Shown: positions 45,637 to 56,148, numbered from the stretch's first letter. The stretch is 64,000 bases of DNA from Photobacterium ganghwense (GCF_003025595.1 NZ_PYMI01000005.1:62001-126000); one strand, 5' to 3'. Notes: a model not told the origin generated them from the letters alone. Numbers and translations: made by a program.

Positions 45637-47043
45637 ATTATCTTTAATCGAGTCGCCAGCTTTTGCCGTAAGGTATTGAATCGCGATAGTAGTACGCTCG
45701 ACACCGAGGAACTCGCTTTGCAAGTTTATCAGCGCCAAGAGCACGGTATTTCACGTAAAGATATCAGCGAAAATGCGCTGAAAGTCCTTTACCGCCTAAA
45801 CAAAGCCGGTTACGACGCGTATCTGGTGGGAGGCGGGGTTCGCGATCTCCTGTTAGGAAAACAACCCAAAGATTTTGACATTGCCACCAATGCCACTCCG
45901 GAAGAAATCAAGCAGCTGTTTCGTAACTGCCGCCTGATTGGCCGTCGTTTTCGTCTGGCCCACATCCTGTTTGGCCGCGATGTCATTGAAGTCGCCACAT
46001 TCCGGGGCCACCACGCTGACACCCAGCCGCTGAACGACAAGAAGCAGATCTCGGCGCAAAGCCAGGAAGGCATGCTGCTGCGTGATAACGTCTACGGCAC
46101 CATCGAGGAAGACGCCGAGCGTCGTGACTTCACCATCAACGCCCTGTATTACAATATTCAGGACTTCACCGTAGCAGACTATGCCCACGGTGTTGAAGAT
46201 CTCGACAATCGCGTGATCCGTCTGATTGGTGACCCAGAAACCCGTTACCGCGAAGACCCGGTACGGATGCTGCGTGCCGTACGTTTCGCTGCCAAGCTGG
46301 ATATGACCATCGAGCCGGAAACCGCCAAGCCGATCAAGCTGCTGGCAAGCCTGCTCCAGGATATTCCGGCGGCCCGCCTGTTTGAAGAAAGCCTCAAGCT
46401 GCTTCAGTCCGGCAATGGTCTGGCAACTTATAAGCTGCTGCGTCAGTACAACCTGTTCCAGCAACTCTTTCCGTTGCTGGCGGAGCACTTTACCGAAGAC
46501 GAGAGCAGCCTGACCGAGAAAATGCTTGAGCATATTCTGGCAGCAACCGACGCCCGAATCGAGGAAGGCAAGCGGGTCAACCCAGCCTTCATGTACGCAG
46601 CTATGCTATGGTACCCGGCCATGACCCGTGCCGAGGAAATTGCATTTGCTAGCGGCCTGGGCTACTACGACGCCTTCATGGTGGCGGCCAACGATATTCT
46701 TGACGAGCAGGTGAAAAACATCGCGATTCCGCGTCGTTTCACCACCACGATCCGGGATATCTGGCAGCAACAGATGCGCTTAAGCCGCCGCACTGGCAAA
46801 CGTGCGTTCAAGATGATGGAACATCCGAAATTCCGCGCGGCTTTCGACTTCCTGGAAATGCGAGGGCATTTCGAAGGACCGGAAGTGACCGAACTGGCCC
46901 AATGGTGGGACGAGTTCCAACAGGGCGATCGCAACCAACGCAACAAGATGGTGCAGATCATCAACGATGGCGGAAGTGCAACGACCCGCCGTCGCCGTCG
47001 TCGTCCGGTGCGCCGTAAGAAACCACAGGCCAAATCGTCATGA
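45637..47043 (+). CDS. pcnB: Poly(A) polymerase I, apparently with a non-AUG start
   Basis: The enzyme adds poly(A) tails that mark RNAs for decay. [10 protein letters not shown] and KDFDIAT (the catalytic DxD) identify the nucleotidyltransferase, and a basic C-terminal tail is present. The only ATG near the front (45628) overlaps the ribosome-binding sequence GAGGT. E. coli PcnB begins MFTRVANFCRKVL and is reported to start at AUU. Here ATT ATC TTT AAT CGA GTC follows directly. The start is therefore probably the ATT at 45637, with the ATC at 45640 an alternative that has better ribosome-site spacing. The end overlaps folK by four bases. Confidence 0.9.
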   Translation: MIFNRVASFCRKVLNRDSSTLDTEELALQVYQRQEHGISRKDISENALKVLYRLNKAGYDAYLVGGGVRDLLLGKQPKDFDIATNATPEEIKQLFRNCRLIGRRFRLAHILFGRDVIEVATFRGHHADTQPLNDKKQISAQSQEGMLLRDNVYGTIEEDAERRDFTINALYYNIQDFTVADYAHGVEDLDNRVIRLIGDPETRYREDPVRMLRAVRFAAKLDMTIEPETAKPIKLLASLLQDIPAARLFEESLKLLQSGNGLATYKLLRQYNLFQQLFPLLAEHFTEDESSLTEKMLEHILAATDARIEEGKRVNPAFMYAAMLWYPAMTRAEEIAFASGLGYYDAFMVAANDILDEQVKNIAIPRRFTTTIRDIWQQQMRLSRRTGKRAFKMMEHPKFRAAFDFLEMRGHFEGPEVTELAQWWDEFQQGDRNQRNKMVQIINDGGSATTRRRRRRPVRRKKPQAKSS

Positions 47044-47525
47044 TCCGCGCCTACATTGCCATTGGCAGCAACCTGGCTGATCCCATCAGCCAGGCTCGCC
47101 GTGCGATTGATGCCCTGCAACAGCATCCGGATCTGACGGTGGTGGCGGTTTCGTCCCTGTACAGCAGCACCCCGATGGGCCCGCAGGATCAACCGGATTA
47201 CATCAATGCCGTGGTCGCTGTAGACACCGAACTGGCGCCGCTGGCACTGCTGGACTGTACGCAGGCCATCGAGCAGGAACATGGCCGGGTCCGTAAAGCC
47301 GAGCGCTGGGGACCCCGCACGCTGGATCTCGACATCATACTGTATGGCGATCTGATCCATCAGTGTGAACGCCTGACCGTGCCTCACTATGGCATGAAGG
47401 TGCGTGAGTTTGTCTTATACCCACTTGCAGAAATTGCGCCTGAACTGATTTTGCCCGATCACACCCGCCTGCAATCCTTGCTGGCTCAGGTCGATCGCAA
47501 CGGTTTGACCGTTTGGTCTGACTGA
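47040..47525 (+). CDS. folK: 2-amino-4-hydroxy-6-hydroxymethyldihydropteridine pyrophosphokinase
   Basis: This 161-residue HPPK transfers pyrophosphate from ATP in folate synthesis. It begins [13 protein letters not shown], and has the signature [18 protein letters not shown]. Its ATG overlaps the pcnB stop (ATGA), indicating translational coupling. panB follows 31 bp later, with a GAGGGAG ribosome-binding site. Confidence 0.97.
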   Translation: MIRAYIAIGSNLADPISQARRAIDALQQHPDLTVVAVSSLYSSTPMGPQDQPDYINAVVAVDTELAPLALLDCTQAIEQEHGRVRKAERWGPRTLDLDIILYGDLIHQCERLTVPHYGMKVREFVLYPLAEIAPELILPDHTRLQSLLAQVDRNGLTVWSD

Positions 47526-47556
47526 TCCCGACGTTCAGGCACCAGAGGGAGAGAAA

Positions 47557-48351
47557 ATGAAAAAGATCACGATTAACGACCTGATGAAATGGAAGAAAGA
47601 AGGTCGTAAATTTGCCTCCGTCACCGCCTATGACGCCAGCTTCGCCCAACTGTTCGAAGGACAGGGCGTGCCGGTCATGCTGGTCGGTGACTCGCTGGGG
47701 ATGGTGCTGCAGGGTAAACCTGACACCCTGCCGGTCAGCGTTGACGATGTGGCGTACCACACCCGCTGCGTCCGTGCCGGCAGCCCGAATTCGCTGCTGA
47801 TGGCTGACATGCCGTTCATGAGCTACAGCACGCCAGAGCAAGCATGTGAAAACGCGGCTACCCTGATGCGTGCCGGGGCAAACATGGTGAAACTGGAAGG
47901 CGGAGCCTGGCTGGCAGAAACGGTCAGCAAACTGACTGAACGCGCCGTACCGGTTTGTGCGCACCTTGGCCTGACGCCGCAATCCGTCAATATTTTTGGC
48001 GGTTACAAAGTGCAGGGACGTGATTCCGACCACGCTGAGCAGATGGTGAAAGATGCTATTCTGCTGAAAAATGCCGGTGCGCAGATCATTTTGCTGGAGT
48101 GCGTACCTGCCAGTCTGGCAGAACGTATCACCAAAGCCGTTGAAGTCCCGGTTATCGGCATTGGTGCCGGTAATGTTACCGATGGCCAGATTCTGGTCAT
48201 GCACGACATGTTTGGGATTTCCGCAAACTATATGCCACGTTTCTCCAAGAACTATCTGGCAGAAACCGGCGACATGCGCGCAGCCGTCACTAAATATCTA
48301 GAAGATGTTGAGGCCGGAACCTTCCCTGGCCCAGAACATACCTTTGAATAA
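47557..48351 (+). CDS. panB: 3-methyl-2-oxobutanoate hydroxymethyltransferase
   Basis: The 264-residue enzyme makes ketopantoate from 2-oxoisovalerate and methylene-tetrahydrofolate, the first step of pantothenate synthesis. [14 protein letters not shown] and [10 protein letters not shown] are family motifs, and [19 protein letters not shown] closes the barrel. It is followed 9 bp later by panC. The folate link to the upstream folK fits the cofactor. Confidence 0.98.
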   Translation: MKKITINDLMKWKKEGRKFASVTAYDASFAQLFEGQGVPVMLVGDSLGMVLQGKPDTLPVSVDDVAYHTRCVRAGSPNSLLMADMPFMSYSTPEQACENAATLMRAGANMVKLEGGAWLAETVSKLTERAVPVCAHLGLTPQSVNIFGGYKVQGRDSDHAEQMVKDAILLKNAGAQIILLECVPASLAERITKAVEVPVIGIGAGNVTDGQILVMHDMFGISANYMPRFSKNYLAETGDMRAAVTKYLEDVEAGTFPGPEHTFE

Positions 48352-48360
48352 GGAATAAAG

Positions 48361-49236
48361 ATGCAAACATTCGCTGAGATTGCCCCAATCCGCGAGCAGA
48401 TTCGCGTCTGGCGCCGTGAAGGCCGCCGGATTGCTTTCGTGCCAACCATGGGCAACCTGCATGATGGCCACCTGACTCTGGTTCGCAAAGCCCGCGAAGT
48501 CGCCGATGTGGTTGTGGTCAGCATTTTTGTCAATCCGATGCAGTTTGATAAAGCCGATGACCTGAACAATTATCCGCGCACCATGGATGACGATCTGGCC
48601 AAGCTGAACAGCGAAGGCGTTGATCTGGTCTTTACTCCGACCCCGGACATCATGTACCCGCAAGGGCTGGATCGTCACACGCTCGTGGACGTACCGGGCC
48701 TGTCGTCCATGCTGGAGGGTGCCCTGCGCCCGAGCCACTTCCGTGGGGTGTCCACCGTGGTGACCAAGCTGTTCAACATTGTTCAGCCGGATGTCGCCTG
48801 TTTCGGCGAAAAAGATTATCAACAGCTGGCGCTAATTCGCCAGATGGTGGCCGATATGGCGATGGACATCGAGATCATTGGCGTACCGACCGTACGCGAA
48901 ATGGACGGCCTGGCCATGTCATCCCGCAACGGTTACCTGACCGTTGACGAACGTCAGCGTGCCCCGGTCCTGGCCCGCACCATGCGCTGGATCAGCAGCC
49001 AGATGCGCGGTGGTCGTAACGACTATGCCGAGCTGGTGATGGATGCTAATGATCAGTTGCGCGCCGCCGGTCTGCAGCCGGATGAAATCTACATTCGCGA
49101 CGCCGCCTCTCTGCTACCGGTCAGCGACGAATCACAGCAAGCGGTGATCCTGATGTCGGCGTTCCTTGGTAAAGCCCGCCTGATCGATAATCAGGTTGTG
49201 GATCTGAACCCGCCAACGGCAGCGACTGAAGAATAA
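48361..49236 (+). CDS. panC: Pantothenate synthetase
   Basis: The 291-residue enzyme condenses pantoate and beta-alanine using ATP. The HIGH-like motif is in [17 protein letters not shown], and the KMSKS-like loop region contains [17 protein letters not shown] is also typical. It ends the folK-panB-panC run; panD is not seen in this window. A terminator follows at about 49287. Confidence 0.98.
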   Translation: MQTFAEIAPIREQIRVWRREGRRIAFVPTMGNLHDGHLTLVRKAREVADVVVVSIFVNPMQFDKADDLNNYPRTMDDDLAKLNSEGVDLVFTPTPDIMYPQGLDRHTLVDVPGLSSMLEGALRPSHFRGVSTVVTKLFNIVQPDVACFGEKDYQQLALIRQMVADMAMDIEIIGVPTVREMDGLAMSSRNGYLTVDERQRAPVLARTMRWISSQMRGGRNDYAELVMDANDQLRAAGLQPDEIYIRDAASLLPVSDESQQAVILMSAFLGKARLIDNQVVDLNPPTAATEE

Positions 49237-49286
49237 ATCCTGCACCGATCTCCACCGCAGGTATACGCAACGAGTGATACGCAAAA

Positions 49287-49318
49287 CAAAAAATCCCGGC
49301 CTGTGCCGGGATTTTTTA
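49287..49318. terminator. Terminator between panC and yadH
   Basis: An AATCCCGGC/GCCGGGATT stem is flanked by A-runs and T-runs, so it could serve both converging genes. Confidence 0.85.
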
Positions 49319-49373
49319 TACCTGATTTGTCGTCACTATTTGCCGCAAGAAGGACTACAACGTGACGGGTCGA

Positions 49374-50144
49374 TTATGAGCGCAGACCGATCCCACGGGA
49401 GATCAGGTAATAGCAGATCCCGTACAGGATCGCCGTGAACAGTCCCAGCACCGCAAACGACGTCCCGATGCCCACATCCGACACACCTAAGAAGCCATAG
49501 CGGAACGCATTGACCATGTAGACAATCGGATTTAGCTTCGACACACCCTGCCAGAATTCCGGTAACAGACTCAGCGAATAAAACACCCCGCCTAGGTAGG
49601 TCAGCGGCGTCAGCACAAAAGTCGGAATGATGCTGATGTCATCAAATGTCTTGGCAAACACCGCATTGATCAGGCCGCCGAGCGAGAAAACCACCGAGGT
49701 CATCACTACCGTCGCCACCACAATGCCCAGATGCGCAATCTGCAAGTCGACAAACAGCAGTGACACCACGGAAACAATGAATCCGACGCCCAGTCCACGC
49801 AGTACCCCGCCGCCCACGTAACCGGCAATGATCACATAGTTCGGCACCGGCGCCACCAGCAGCTCTTCAATGTTGTGCTGGAACTTGGCACTGAAAAACG
49901 ACGAAGCGACGTTCGAATACGAGTTGGTGATCACCGACATCATGATCAGTCCCGGTACGATATATTCCATGTAGCTGAAACCGCCCATCTCCCCGATCCG
50001 GCTCCCGATCAGGTTACCGAAAATAATGAAATACAGGGTCATGGTGATCGCCGGCGGCACCATGGTCTGGATCCAGATCCGGGCAAAGCGGCTCACTTCT
50101 TTGGTGATCAGGCTTTTAAAAGCAATCCAGTAAATCGGGTTCAT
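49374..50144 (-). CDS. yadH: ABC-2 type transporter permease YadH
   Basis: The 256-residue membrane protein has six predicted hydrophobic segments and the ABC-2 pattern MPxGLxxxS-like region (YLGGVFYSLSLLPEFWQ). It pairs with the YadG ATPase, whose gene end overlaps its start by four bases. The exported substrate is unknown. Confidence 0.93.
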   Translation of the reverse strand: MNPIYWIAFKSLITKEVSRFARIWIQTMVPPAITMTLYFIIFGNLIGSRIGEMGGFSYMEYIVPGLIMMSVITNSYSNVASSFFSAKFQHNIEELLVAPVPNYVIIAGYVGGGVLRGLGVGFIVSVVSLLFVDLQIAHLGIVVATVVMTSVVFSLGGLINAVFAKTFDDISIIPTFVLTPLTYLGGVFYSLSLLPEFWQGVSKLNPIVYMVNAFRYGFLGVSDVGIGTSFAVLGLFTAILYGICYYLISRGIGLRS

Positions 50145-51076
50145 GCCTGCTCTCCTTGTTTGGCTCGCTTACTGTTCGATACCAGCGTCACAAACAGCTC
50201 TTCCAGGCGGTTGGCCTTGTTACGCATTGATATCACATCGATCCCCTGACGGGTCAGCTGGACAAACACCTGATTCAGGCTCGATCCCCGGTTGATCTCC
50301 ACCTCCAGGGTATGGTTGTCCGGCAGCCGCCAGTTCACCCCTTCCAGCTCGGGATGATTGCCGTTGAGCTTGATATCCAGAATGAAGGTTTCCATTTCCA
50401 GCTTGCTCAGCAAAGCTTTCATCGAGGTGTGCTCAATCAATTCACCGTGGTTGATGATACCGATATTGCGGCACAGCATCTCCGCTTCTTCCAAGTAGTG
50501 CGTGGTCAGGATAATCGTGACGCCCTGACGGTTAATCTCGCGCAGGAACGCCCACATTGAGCGGCGCAGCTCGATATCAACACCGGCCGTCGGCTCATCG
50601 AGAATCAGCAGTCTTGGCTCATGCATCAGCGCCCTGGCAATCATCAGACGGCGTTTCATCCCGCCTGACAGGTTACGGGCACGCTCGTTGCGTTTTTCCC
50701 ACAGGTCGAGCTGACTGAGGTATTTACGGGCCCGCTCTTTGGCCAGTAGACGCGGTACACCGTAGTACCCGGCCTGATTGACCACGATCTGCTCCACGGT
50801 CTCAAACTGGTTAAAGTTGAATTCCTGCGGCACCAGACCGAGCTGACGCTTGGCGTCCACCAACTGAGTATCTAAGTCATAGCCGAAGACTTTAACCTCC
50901 CCGGCGCTCTTATTGACTAAAGAGCTGATAATCCCGATTGTGGTTGATTTACCAGCACCATTTGGCCCCAGTAGTGCGAAAAAATCACCTTCTTCGACAC
51001 ATAAGCTCATATCTTTCAGGGCGTTAACACCACCCTTGTAGGTTTTGCTTAAATTTTTTATTTCCAATGCGTTCAT
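50141..51076 (-). CDS. yadG: ABC transporter ATP-binding protein YadG
   Basis: This 311-residue ATPase has Walker A GPNGAGKST, the signature NLSGGMKRR, Walker B LLILDEPTAGVD and a switch histidine in TTHYLEE. It drives the YadH permease. It is divergent from can across a 209-bp gap with an inverted repeat. Confidence 0.95.
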   Translation of the reverse strand: MNALEIKNLSKTYKGGVNALKDMSLCVEEGDFFALLGPNGAGKSTTIGIISSLVNKSAGEVKVFGYDLDTQLVDAKRQLGLVPQEFNFNQFETVEQIVVNQAGYYGVPRLLAKERARKYLSQLDLWEKRNERARNLSGGMKRRLMIARALMHEPRLLILDEPTAGVDIELRRSMWAFLREINRQGVTIILTTHYLEEAEMLCRNIGIINHGELIEHTSMKALLSKLEMETFILDIKLNGNHPELEGVNWRLPDNHTLEVEINRGSSLNQVFVQLTRQGIDVISMRNKANRLEELFVTLVSNSKRAKQGEQA

Positions 51077-51165
51077 AAAATGCGATCTTTATGTTAGAAA
51101 CTTTCGTCGGATAACTACTCCGATTTGATAAGTTGTTAACTTGTGTATAGTGATGCCGGGTTCGT

Positions 51166-51200
51166 ATATCTGCCAGTATTGCTACAGTGCTGACAGATAT
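51166..51200. promoter_or_regulatory. Inverted repeat in the yadG/can divergent region
   Basis: ATATCTGCCAG and CTGACAGATAT form 11-bp arms with one mismatch and a 13-base spacer. It could be an operator or RNA hairpin; I do not recognise the motif. Confidence 0.5.
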
Positions 51201-51285
51201 GTGAATGGTAACCCATACCATATGACACCAGACGCAATGGCACCGCCGTTGCGGGTATACGAATGTATCAGAGAAAGGCACAACA

Positions 51286-51945
51286 ATGGCAGATATCAAA
51301 CAGCTATTTGCAAATAACCTGGCTTGGTCAGAGAACATTAAGGATGAAAACCCGGAGTTTTTTTCTCATCTCGCCAAAGCCCAGCACCCGGAATACCTAT
51401 GGATTGGCTGTGCAGACAGCCGAGTTCCTGCAGAACGCCTGACCGGCCTCAACTCAGGTGAACTGTTTGTCCACCGTAACGTGGCAAACCAGGTCATCCA
51501 CACCGATCTCAACTGTCTCTCGGTTGTACAGTACGCCGTAGACGTGCTGAAAGTTCGCCACGTGATTGTCTGCGGCCACTACGGCTGTGGTGGGGTCAGT
51601 GCCGCGATTGATAATCCTCAGCTGGGCCTGATCAACAACTGGCTGCTACACATCCGCGACCTGTTCATGAAGTATCGCTCAGACCTGGGCCAGCTGCCTC
51701 GCGAAGAGTGGGACAACAAGCTATGCGAAATTAACGTCGCCAGTCAGGTCTACAACCTGGGTAACTCGACCATTATGCAGAGTGCCTGGGAGCGCGGTCA
51801 GCAGGTGAAACTGCACGGCTGGATTTATGGTATCGGTGACGGCAAGCTGCGGAACCTGGGCGTGACAGCGACCAGCCGCGAGAGCCTGGAAGTGGCGTAT
51901 CAGGCAGCCATGGCAGAAATCCTGCCGGGCAACACCCACAAGTAA
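51286..51945 (+). CDS. can: Beta-class carbonic anhydrase
   Basis: This 219-residue enzyme interconverts CO2 and bicarbonate. The zinc and active-site residues are in [11 protein letters not shown] (Cys42, Asp44, Arg46) and [12 protein letters not shown] (His and Cys near 98-101). It supplies bicarbonate for carboxylation reactions in the cytosol. It converges with hpt over a shared terminator. Confidence 0.97.
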   Translation: MADIKQLFANNLAWSENIKDENPEFFSHLAKAQHPEYLWIGCADSRVPAERLTGLNSGELFVHRNVANQVIHTDLNCLSVVQYAVDVLKVRHVIVCGHYGCGGVSAAIDNPQLGLINNWLLHIRDLFMKYRSDLGQLPREEWDNKLCEINVASQVYNLGNSTIMQSAWERGQQVKLHGWIYGIGDGKLRNLGVTATSRESLEVAYQAAMAEILPGNTHK

Positions 51946-51958
51946 ATTGATGCCATAA

Positions 51959-51988
51959 AGAAAAAGCGACTGAAATCAGTCGCTTTTT
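51959..51988. terminator. Bidirectional terminator between can and hpt
   Basis: An AAAAAGCGACTG/CAGTCGCTTTTT stem with a small loop sits between two convergent stops. Confidence 0.9.
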
Positions 51989-51996
51989 CCTATTGG

Positions 51997-52533
51997 TTAT
52001 TCGCCGTCCTGCGGCACCACTTTGCCGATAAACGGCAGGTGGCGGTATTTCTGGGCGTAGTCGATACCCACACCGACCACGAACTCGTCAGGAATCTCAA
52101 AACCGATCCAAGCGACATCTACCTTCACTTCGCGACGTTCAGGCTTGTCCAGCAGGGTACAGATACGGATAGAGTTTGGCTCACGCAGCGCCAGGATTTC
52201 ACACACTTTGTTCAGCGTATTACCTGTATCGATAATATCTTCGATCAGCAGGACATCCTTACCTTTGATGTCGTCATCCAGATCTTTCAGGATACGTACA
52301 TCACGGCTGCTTTCCATGGTGTTGCCATAGCTTGATGCGGTCATGAAGTCGACTTCATGCGGCAGTTCAATGGCACGGGCCAGGTCAGCCATGAACACAA
52401 AGGAGCCGCGTAACAGGCCAACCATTACCAGGTTTTCTGAATCTTTATAGTGTTCTGTGATCTGCTTTCCTAGCTCTTTAACACGTGCCTGAACGTCCTG
52501 CTCAGAAATCATTACTTCAATAGTGTGTTTCAT
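51997..52533 (-). CDS. hpt: Hypoxanthine phosphoribosyltransferase
   Basis: The 178-residue purine salvage enzyme converts hypoxanthine (and guanine) plus PRPP to nucleotides. The PRPP loop is [14 protein letters not shown], and [15 protein letters not shown] and [12 protein letters not shown] are family motifs. The ATG at 52533 is chosen because GGAG is spaced seven bases upstream; an in-frame ATG lies at 52545. It is divergent from the LitR/HapR gene, an arrangement known from vibrios. Confidence 0.97.
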   Translation of the reverse strand: MKHTIEVMISEQDVQARVKELGKQITEHYKDSENLVMVGLLRGSFVFMADLARAIELPHEVDFMTASSYGNTMESSRDVRILKDLDDDIKGKDVLLIEDIIDTGNTLNKVCEILALREPNSIRICTLLDKPERREVKVDVAWIGFEIPDEFVVGVGIDYAQKYRHLPFIGKVVPQDGE

Positions 52534-52728
52534 TTTATTCTCCATCAGTCCGACCGTCTTCGTCGGCTGTCGGCTTGCGGTAAAACGGACGCCTATTCTA
52601 GCATTCCTTCAATTGTAATGGTTATTTTATCCGCCCTGTCAATGATATGATACACATTGATTAAAAACTGGTTTGAATACAACCGATTGCTCCTGTAAAG
52701 TTATCCCGCAAGAACAAATGATAACCAA

Positions 52729-52749
52729 AACAAATACTTTGGAGCTAGG
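52729..52749 (+). promoter_or_regulatory. Possible Qrr sRNA pairing site overlapping the litR ribosome-binding region
   Basis: The leader contains AACAA, then TTGG and CTAGG a few bases apart. The expected target of vibrio Qrr RNAs (complement of their conserved core) has AACAA...TTGG-CTAGG, so most positions fit with a short bulge. It overlaps the AGGG ribosome-binding site, as for known hapR/luxR targets. This is a motif judgement from memory of Qrr. Confidence 0.45.
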
Positions 52750-52760
52750 GAATCAGTGAT

Positions 52761-53351
52761 ATGGATACCATCCTAAAAAAAACCAGAACACGCCTGTCAC
52801 CGGAAAAAAGGAAGGAACAACTACTCAACTTTGCTATGGACGTTTTTGCCCGTCGCGGCATCGGTCGTGCCGGGCACGCTGATATTGCGGAAATGGCGAA
52901 TGTCTCGGTCGCGACGGTATTCAATTACTTTCCTACCCGCGAAGCACTGGTTGAAGAAGTACTGGGACAAGTGGAACAATGCTTCAAGTCCATGCTGGCC
53001 GAGTCGTTTGACAACGACCAGCCGTTCCAGGCGCAACTGACTCAGATCTCCCATCGACTGATCGACGAAGTGATCGAGCAGCAGGACTGGGTCAAAGTCT
53101 GGTTCGAGTGGAGCACTTCAGTTCGCGACGAGATCTGGCCACAGTTTGTCAGTAACAACCAACAGAATTTTGCCTTCATCTCTGAACAGTTTGAAGCCGC
53201 GAAGATTGACGGTGTCCTGTCTGGTCAGGAGCGAGCCTGGCAGTTTCAGGGCCTGTGCTACGTGCTGTACCTGCAGACCAATATTAATCCGGATCGCGAT
53301 GCAATGCAGGAAAAAGCCACCCTGCATATCCAGGCACTCCTGGAAAAATAA
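52761..53351 (+). CDS. litR: LuxR/HapR/LitR-type TetR-family quorum-sensing master regulator
   Basis: The 196-residue protein closely resembles vibrio LuxR/HapR, with an N-terminal helix-turn-helix (RRGIGRAGHADIAEMANVSVATVFNYFPTREAL, residues about 31-65) and the KVWFEWSTSVRDEIWPQFV stretch. These regulators are the output of the Qrr/LuxO cascade, controlling bioluminescence, proteases and biofilm at high cell density. It lies next to hpt, which supports the orthology. The name litR follows Photobacterium/Aliivibrio usage. A terminator follows at about 53360. Confidence 0.92.
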   Translation: MDTILKKTRTRLSPEKRKEQLLNFAMDVFARRGIGRAGHADIAEMANVSVATVFNYFPTREALVEEVLGQVEQCFKSMLAESFDNDQPFQAQLTQISHRLIDEVIEQQDWVKVWFEWSTSVRDEIWPQFVSNNQQNFAFISEQFEAAKIDGVLSGQERAWQFQGLCYVLYLQTNINPDRDAMQEKATLHIQALLEK

Positions 53352-53359
53352 TCCAAACC

Positions 53360-53391
53360 AATCAGGCCGGCAATATGCCGGCCTGATTATT
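53360..53391 (+). terminator. Rho-independent terminator after litR
   Basis: AATCAGGCCGGCA/TGCCGGCCTGATT is a perfect 13-bp stem with a three-base loop. Confidence 0.85.
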
Positions 53392-53476
53392 TAGCGCCAA
53401 AGGCTATCTCTGTCCTGCTGCTCGGCATAATCCAGTACTAAGCCGCTGCACCAGGTTCAATATCAAAAACCCTGCG

Positions 53477-54520
53477 CTAGCAGGCAGAGGCAAACACCAC
53501 CGGCTCATGAGGCTCAACACTGACTTCTACCCGCTCACCCATCTGCAGAATCAGGTGAGAGTAGACCATCAGGTGGTGTCCCTGATAATCGACGGTATAC
53601 CGGCAGCTGTCTCCCATAAACAGCTGATCAATGATCACCCCGGCACCTTCTGCTGCCGGTATCACCTTCAGATTCTGAGGGCGCAGCAACCATTCCACGT
53701 TGCTGCTGCCCGCTTCCATCATGATCGGGCTGCCGACATTAATCGGGCCAAACGGGGTGGCAAGCGTTTTGTCATTCCCCATGGTCACCGGCAGATAGGT
53801 ACCGGTTCCGAGAAACTCCGCCACAAACCGGCTGCTCGGTCGGTAATACAGCTCTGTGGCAGAACCAAACTGCTCGATCACGCCGTGGTTCATCACCGCC
53901 ATCCGATCGGCAAACACAAACGCTTCCTCGCGGCTGTGGGTCACGAAAATAGCTGTCACACCCTGCGCTTTAAAAATCCGGCGAATTTCACGGATCAGGC
54001 TGTAGCGCACCTGGGTATCAATATTTGAAAACGGTTCATCCAGCAGGATCAGATCCGGTTCGCACGCCAGGGCCCGGGCAATCGCCACCCGTTGTTGCTG
54101 ACCACCTGACAGCTGATGCGGATAGCGATCATCCAGTCCGCTCAGGTGCACCAGTTCCAGCATGTCCTGCACCTTGCTCTGAACCCGGGCTTTGTCCCAG
54201 TTTCTCAGGCCGAAGGCGATGTTCTCCGCCACCGTCAGATGCGGAAACAGGGCGTAATCCTGGAAGATCATGCCGATGTTGCGCTTCTCCGGCGGCAGCC
54301 AGGTTTTGCCATCAGCGATCACCCGACCGTTAATGTGAATCTCACCGCTGTCGAGCGGCAGCAGACCGGCAATAGCTTTGAGCAGGGTCGTCTTGCCACA
54401 GCCACTGGCCCCCAGCAGACACACAATTTCGTTGTCCTGAACCGGCAGCGACAAATTCTCCAGCACGGCCTGACCATTGTACTTACAGGTCAGGTTGGTT
54501 ACGGATAATGCATGACTCAT
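53477..54520 (-). CDS. fbpC: Ferric iron ABC transporter ATP-binding protein
   Basis: This 347-residue ATPase has Walker A GASGCGKTT, signature LSGGQQQRV, Walker B DLILLDEPFSNID and a C-terminal TOBE-like regulatory domain. It fits the FbpC/CysA-type family and energises iron import with FbpB. Its ATG overlaps the fbpB stop by one base. Confidence 0.95.
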   Translation of the reverse strand: MSHALSVTNLTCKYNGQAVLENLSLPVQDNEIVCLLGASGCGKTTLLKAIAGLLPLDSGEIHINGRVIADGKTWLPPEKRNIGMIFQDYALFPHLTVAENIAFGLRNWDKARVQSKVQDMLELVHLSGLDDRYPHQLSGGQQQRVAIARALACEPDLILLDEPFSNIDTQVRYSLIREIRRIFKAQGVTAIFVTHSREEAFVFADRMAVMNHGVIEQFGSATELYYRPSSRFVAEFLGTGTYLPVTMGNDKTLATPFGPINVGSPIMMEAGSSNVEWLLRPQNLKVIPAAEGAGVIIDQLFMGDSCRYTVDYQGHHLMVYSHLILQMGERVEVSVEPHEPVVFASAC

Positions 54521-56148
54521 CAGTGTTTCTGCTCCAAAGAACGGTTAACCATCACCAGTGGGATCAGGCCAACAATGACCAGTAGTATCGCCGGCAGAGC
54601 GGCCATCTCCAGCTGCTCATCAGACGCGAAATTGAATACGTAGGTTGCCAGCGTCTCAAAATTAAACGGGCGCAACAGCAGCGCGGCATTGAGCTCTTTC
54701 ATCGACTCAATGAACACCAACAGACCGGCAATCAGGCAACCGCGGCGGATCAGCGGCAGGTGAACCCGACGCAGCATCTGTATCGAGGCATACCCCATAG
54801 TCTTGGAAGCCATATCCAGTGACGGCGGAATCTTGGCTAGGCTGCTTTCAATACTGCCGACAGCCACCGCAGCAAAACGCACCACAAAGGCAAAAATAAT
54901 GGCAAACATGGTGCCGGAGAACACCAGCCCAGGACGCCCTAAACCGAGCGCGATTGTCGTATCATTAAGCAAGTGGTCAGCCCCCGTCAGCGGAATCATC
55001 ACCCCAATTGCCAGCACTGTGCCCGGCACCGCATACCCCAGCGAGGAAATCCGCGACGGCACAACCGTGGTACGGCGCCCGTCAAGACGGCGGTAAAAGT
55101 TAAAGATCAAGGCCAATACGACGGCAACAGCCGCTGCCATCAACGACACTTTCAGGCTGTTCAGACCGTATTGCTGAAATTCCGGCGTCCAGCTTGCAGC
55201 AAAGTAATGCCAGGCGTAATAGCTCAGTTGCAGCAGCGGCAGGACAAAGGCAAAAGCGACCAGTCCCCAGCACCAAATCACCGCGACCCACTTTTTCACG
55301 CCGCTGAGCGGGTAACGAATGTCATCACCGTGTTCAAACTCCTGCTGGAACAACTTCTGCTTACGCCGACTGAACCGTTCGGCACTGATCAGCAGGAAGA
55401 TCGCCAGCAGCATAATGGCGGAAATTTTCGCGGCAGCATTGAGGTTGGAGTAACCCAGCCAGGTATCGTAAACCGCGGTGGTCAACGTGTTCACGGCAAA
55501 ATAGCTGACCGTACCAAAGTCCCCCAGGGTTTCCATGGCCACCAGCGACAGGCCGACCGCAATGGACGGGCGAGCCAATGGCAAAGAAATACGGCGGAAA
55601 CTTTCCCACGGTGAGCAGCGCAGCAGACGAGCTGATTGCAGCAGGCTGGTGCTCTGCTCCATAAACGCTGCCCGTGCCAGAAGATAAATGTAGGGATACA
55701 ACACCAGAGCCAGTACCAGACTGGCACCGCCCAGAGAGCGGATATCCGGAAACCAGTAGTCCTGGTAATTCTGCCAGCCAAACCAGTCACGCAGCATAAT
55801 CTGCACCGGCCCGGCATAGTCCAGCCAGTCCGTGTAGATGTACCCGACAATGTAGCCCGGCATGGCGAGAGGCAGTACCATCGCCCACTGCAGCACCCGC
55901 TCCCCCGGAATCCGGCACATCGCCATGATCCAGGCCGCAGGCAAGCCAAACAGCAAGGCCAGCAAGCTGGTACTGACCACCAGCAGGAAGGTATTAGTGG
56001 TATAGGTGGCCATCACCGTGTCCATCAGGTGAGAGAAGACTTCATCGCTCTCACCGGCTGCGGTGTAAAAAATGGCCAGAATAGGCAAAACCAGCAGCAG
56101 GGAAAACACCCAGCCACTGGTTTGCCAACAAAGATATCTTTCTTTCAT
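54520..56148 (-). CDS. fbpB: Ferric iron ABC transporter permease
   Basis: The 542-residue inner-membrane protein is a fused double permease with about twelve hydrophobic segments in two halves, each with an EAA-type cytoplasmic loop. This is the usual FbpB form, passing Fe(III) from FbpA to the cytosol. It is coupled to fbpC and separated from fbpA by a hairpin. Confidence 0.95.
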   Translation of the reverse strand: MKERYLCWQTSGWVFSLLLVLPILAIFYTAAGESDEVFSHLMDTVMATYTTNTFLLVVSTSLLALLFGLPAAWIMAMCRIPGERVLQWAMVLPLAMPGYIVGYIYTDWLDYAGPVQIMLRDWFGWQNYQDYWFPDIRSLGGASLVLALVLYPYIYLLARAAFMEQSTSLLQSARLLRCSPWESFRRISLPLARPSIAVGLSLVAMETLGDFGTVSYFAVNTLTTAVYDTWLGYSNLNAAAKISAIMLLAIFLLISAERFSRRKQKLFQQEFEHGDDIRYPLSGVKKWVAVIWCWGLVAFAFVLPLLQLSYYAWHYFAASWTPEFQQYGLNSLKVSLMAAAVAVVLALIFNFYRRLDGRRTTVVPSRISSLGYAVPGTVLAIGVMIPLTGADHLLNDTTIALGLGRPGLVFSGTMFAIIFAFVVRFAAVAVGSIESSLAKIPPSLDMASKTMGYASIQMLRRVHLPLIRRGCLIAGLLVFIESMKELNAALLLRPFNFETLATYVFNFASDEQLEMAALPAILLVIVGLIPLVMVNRSLEQKH

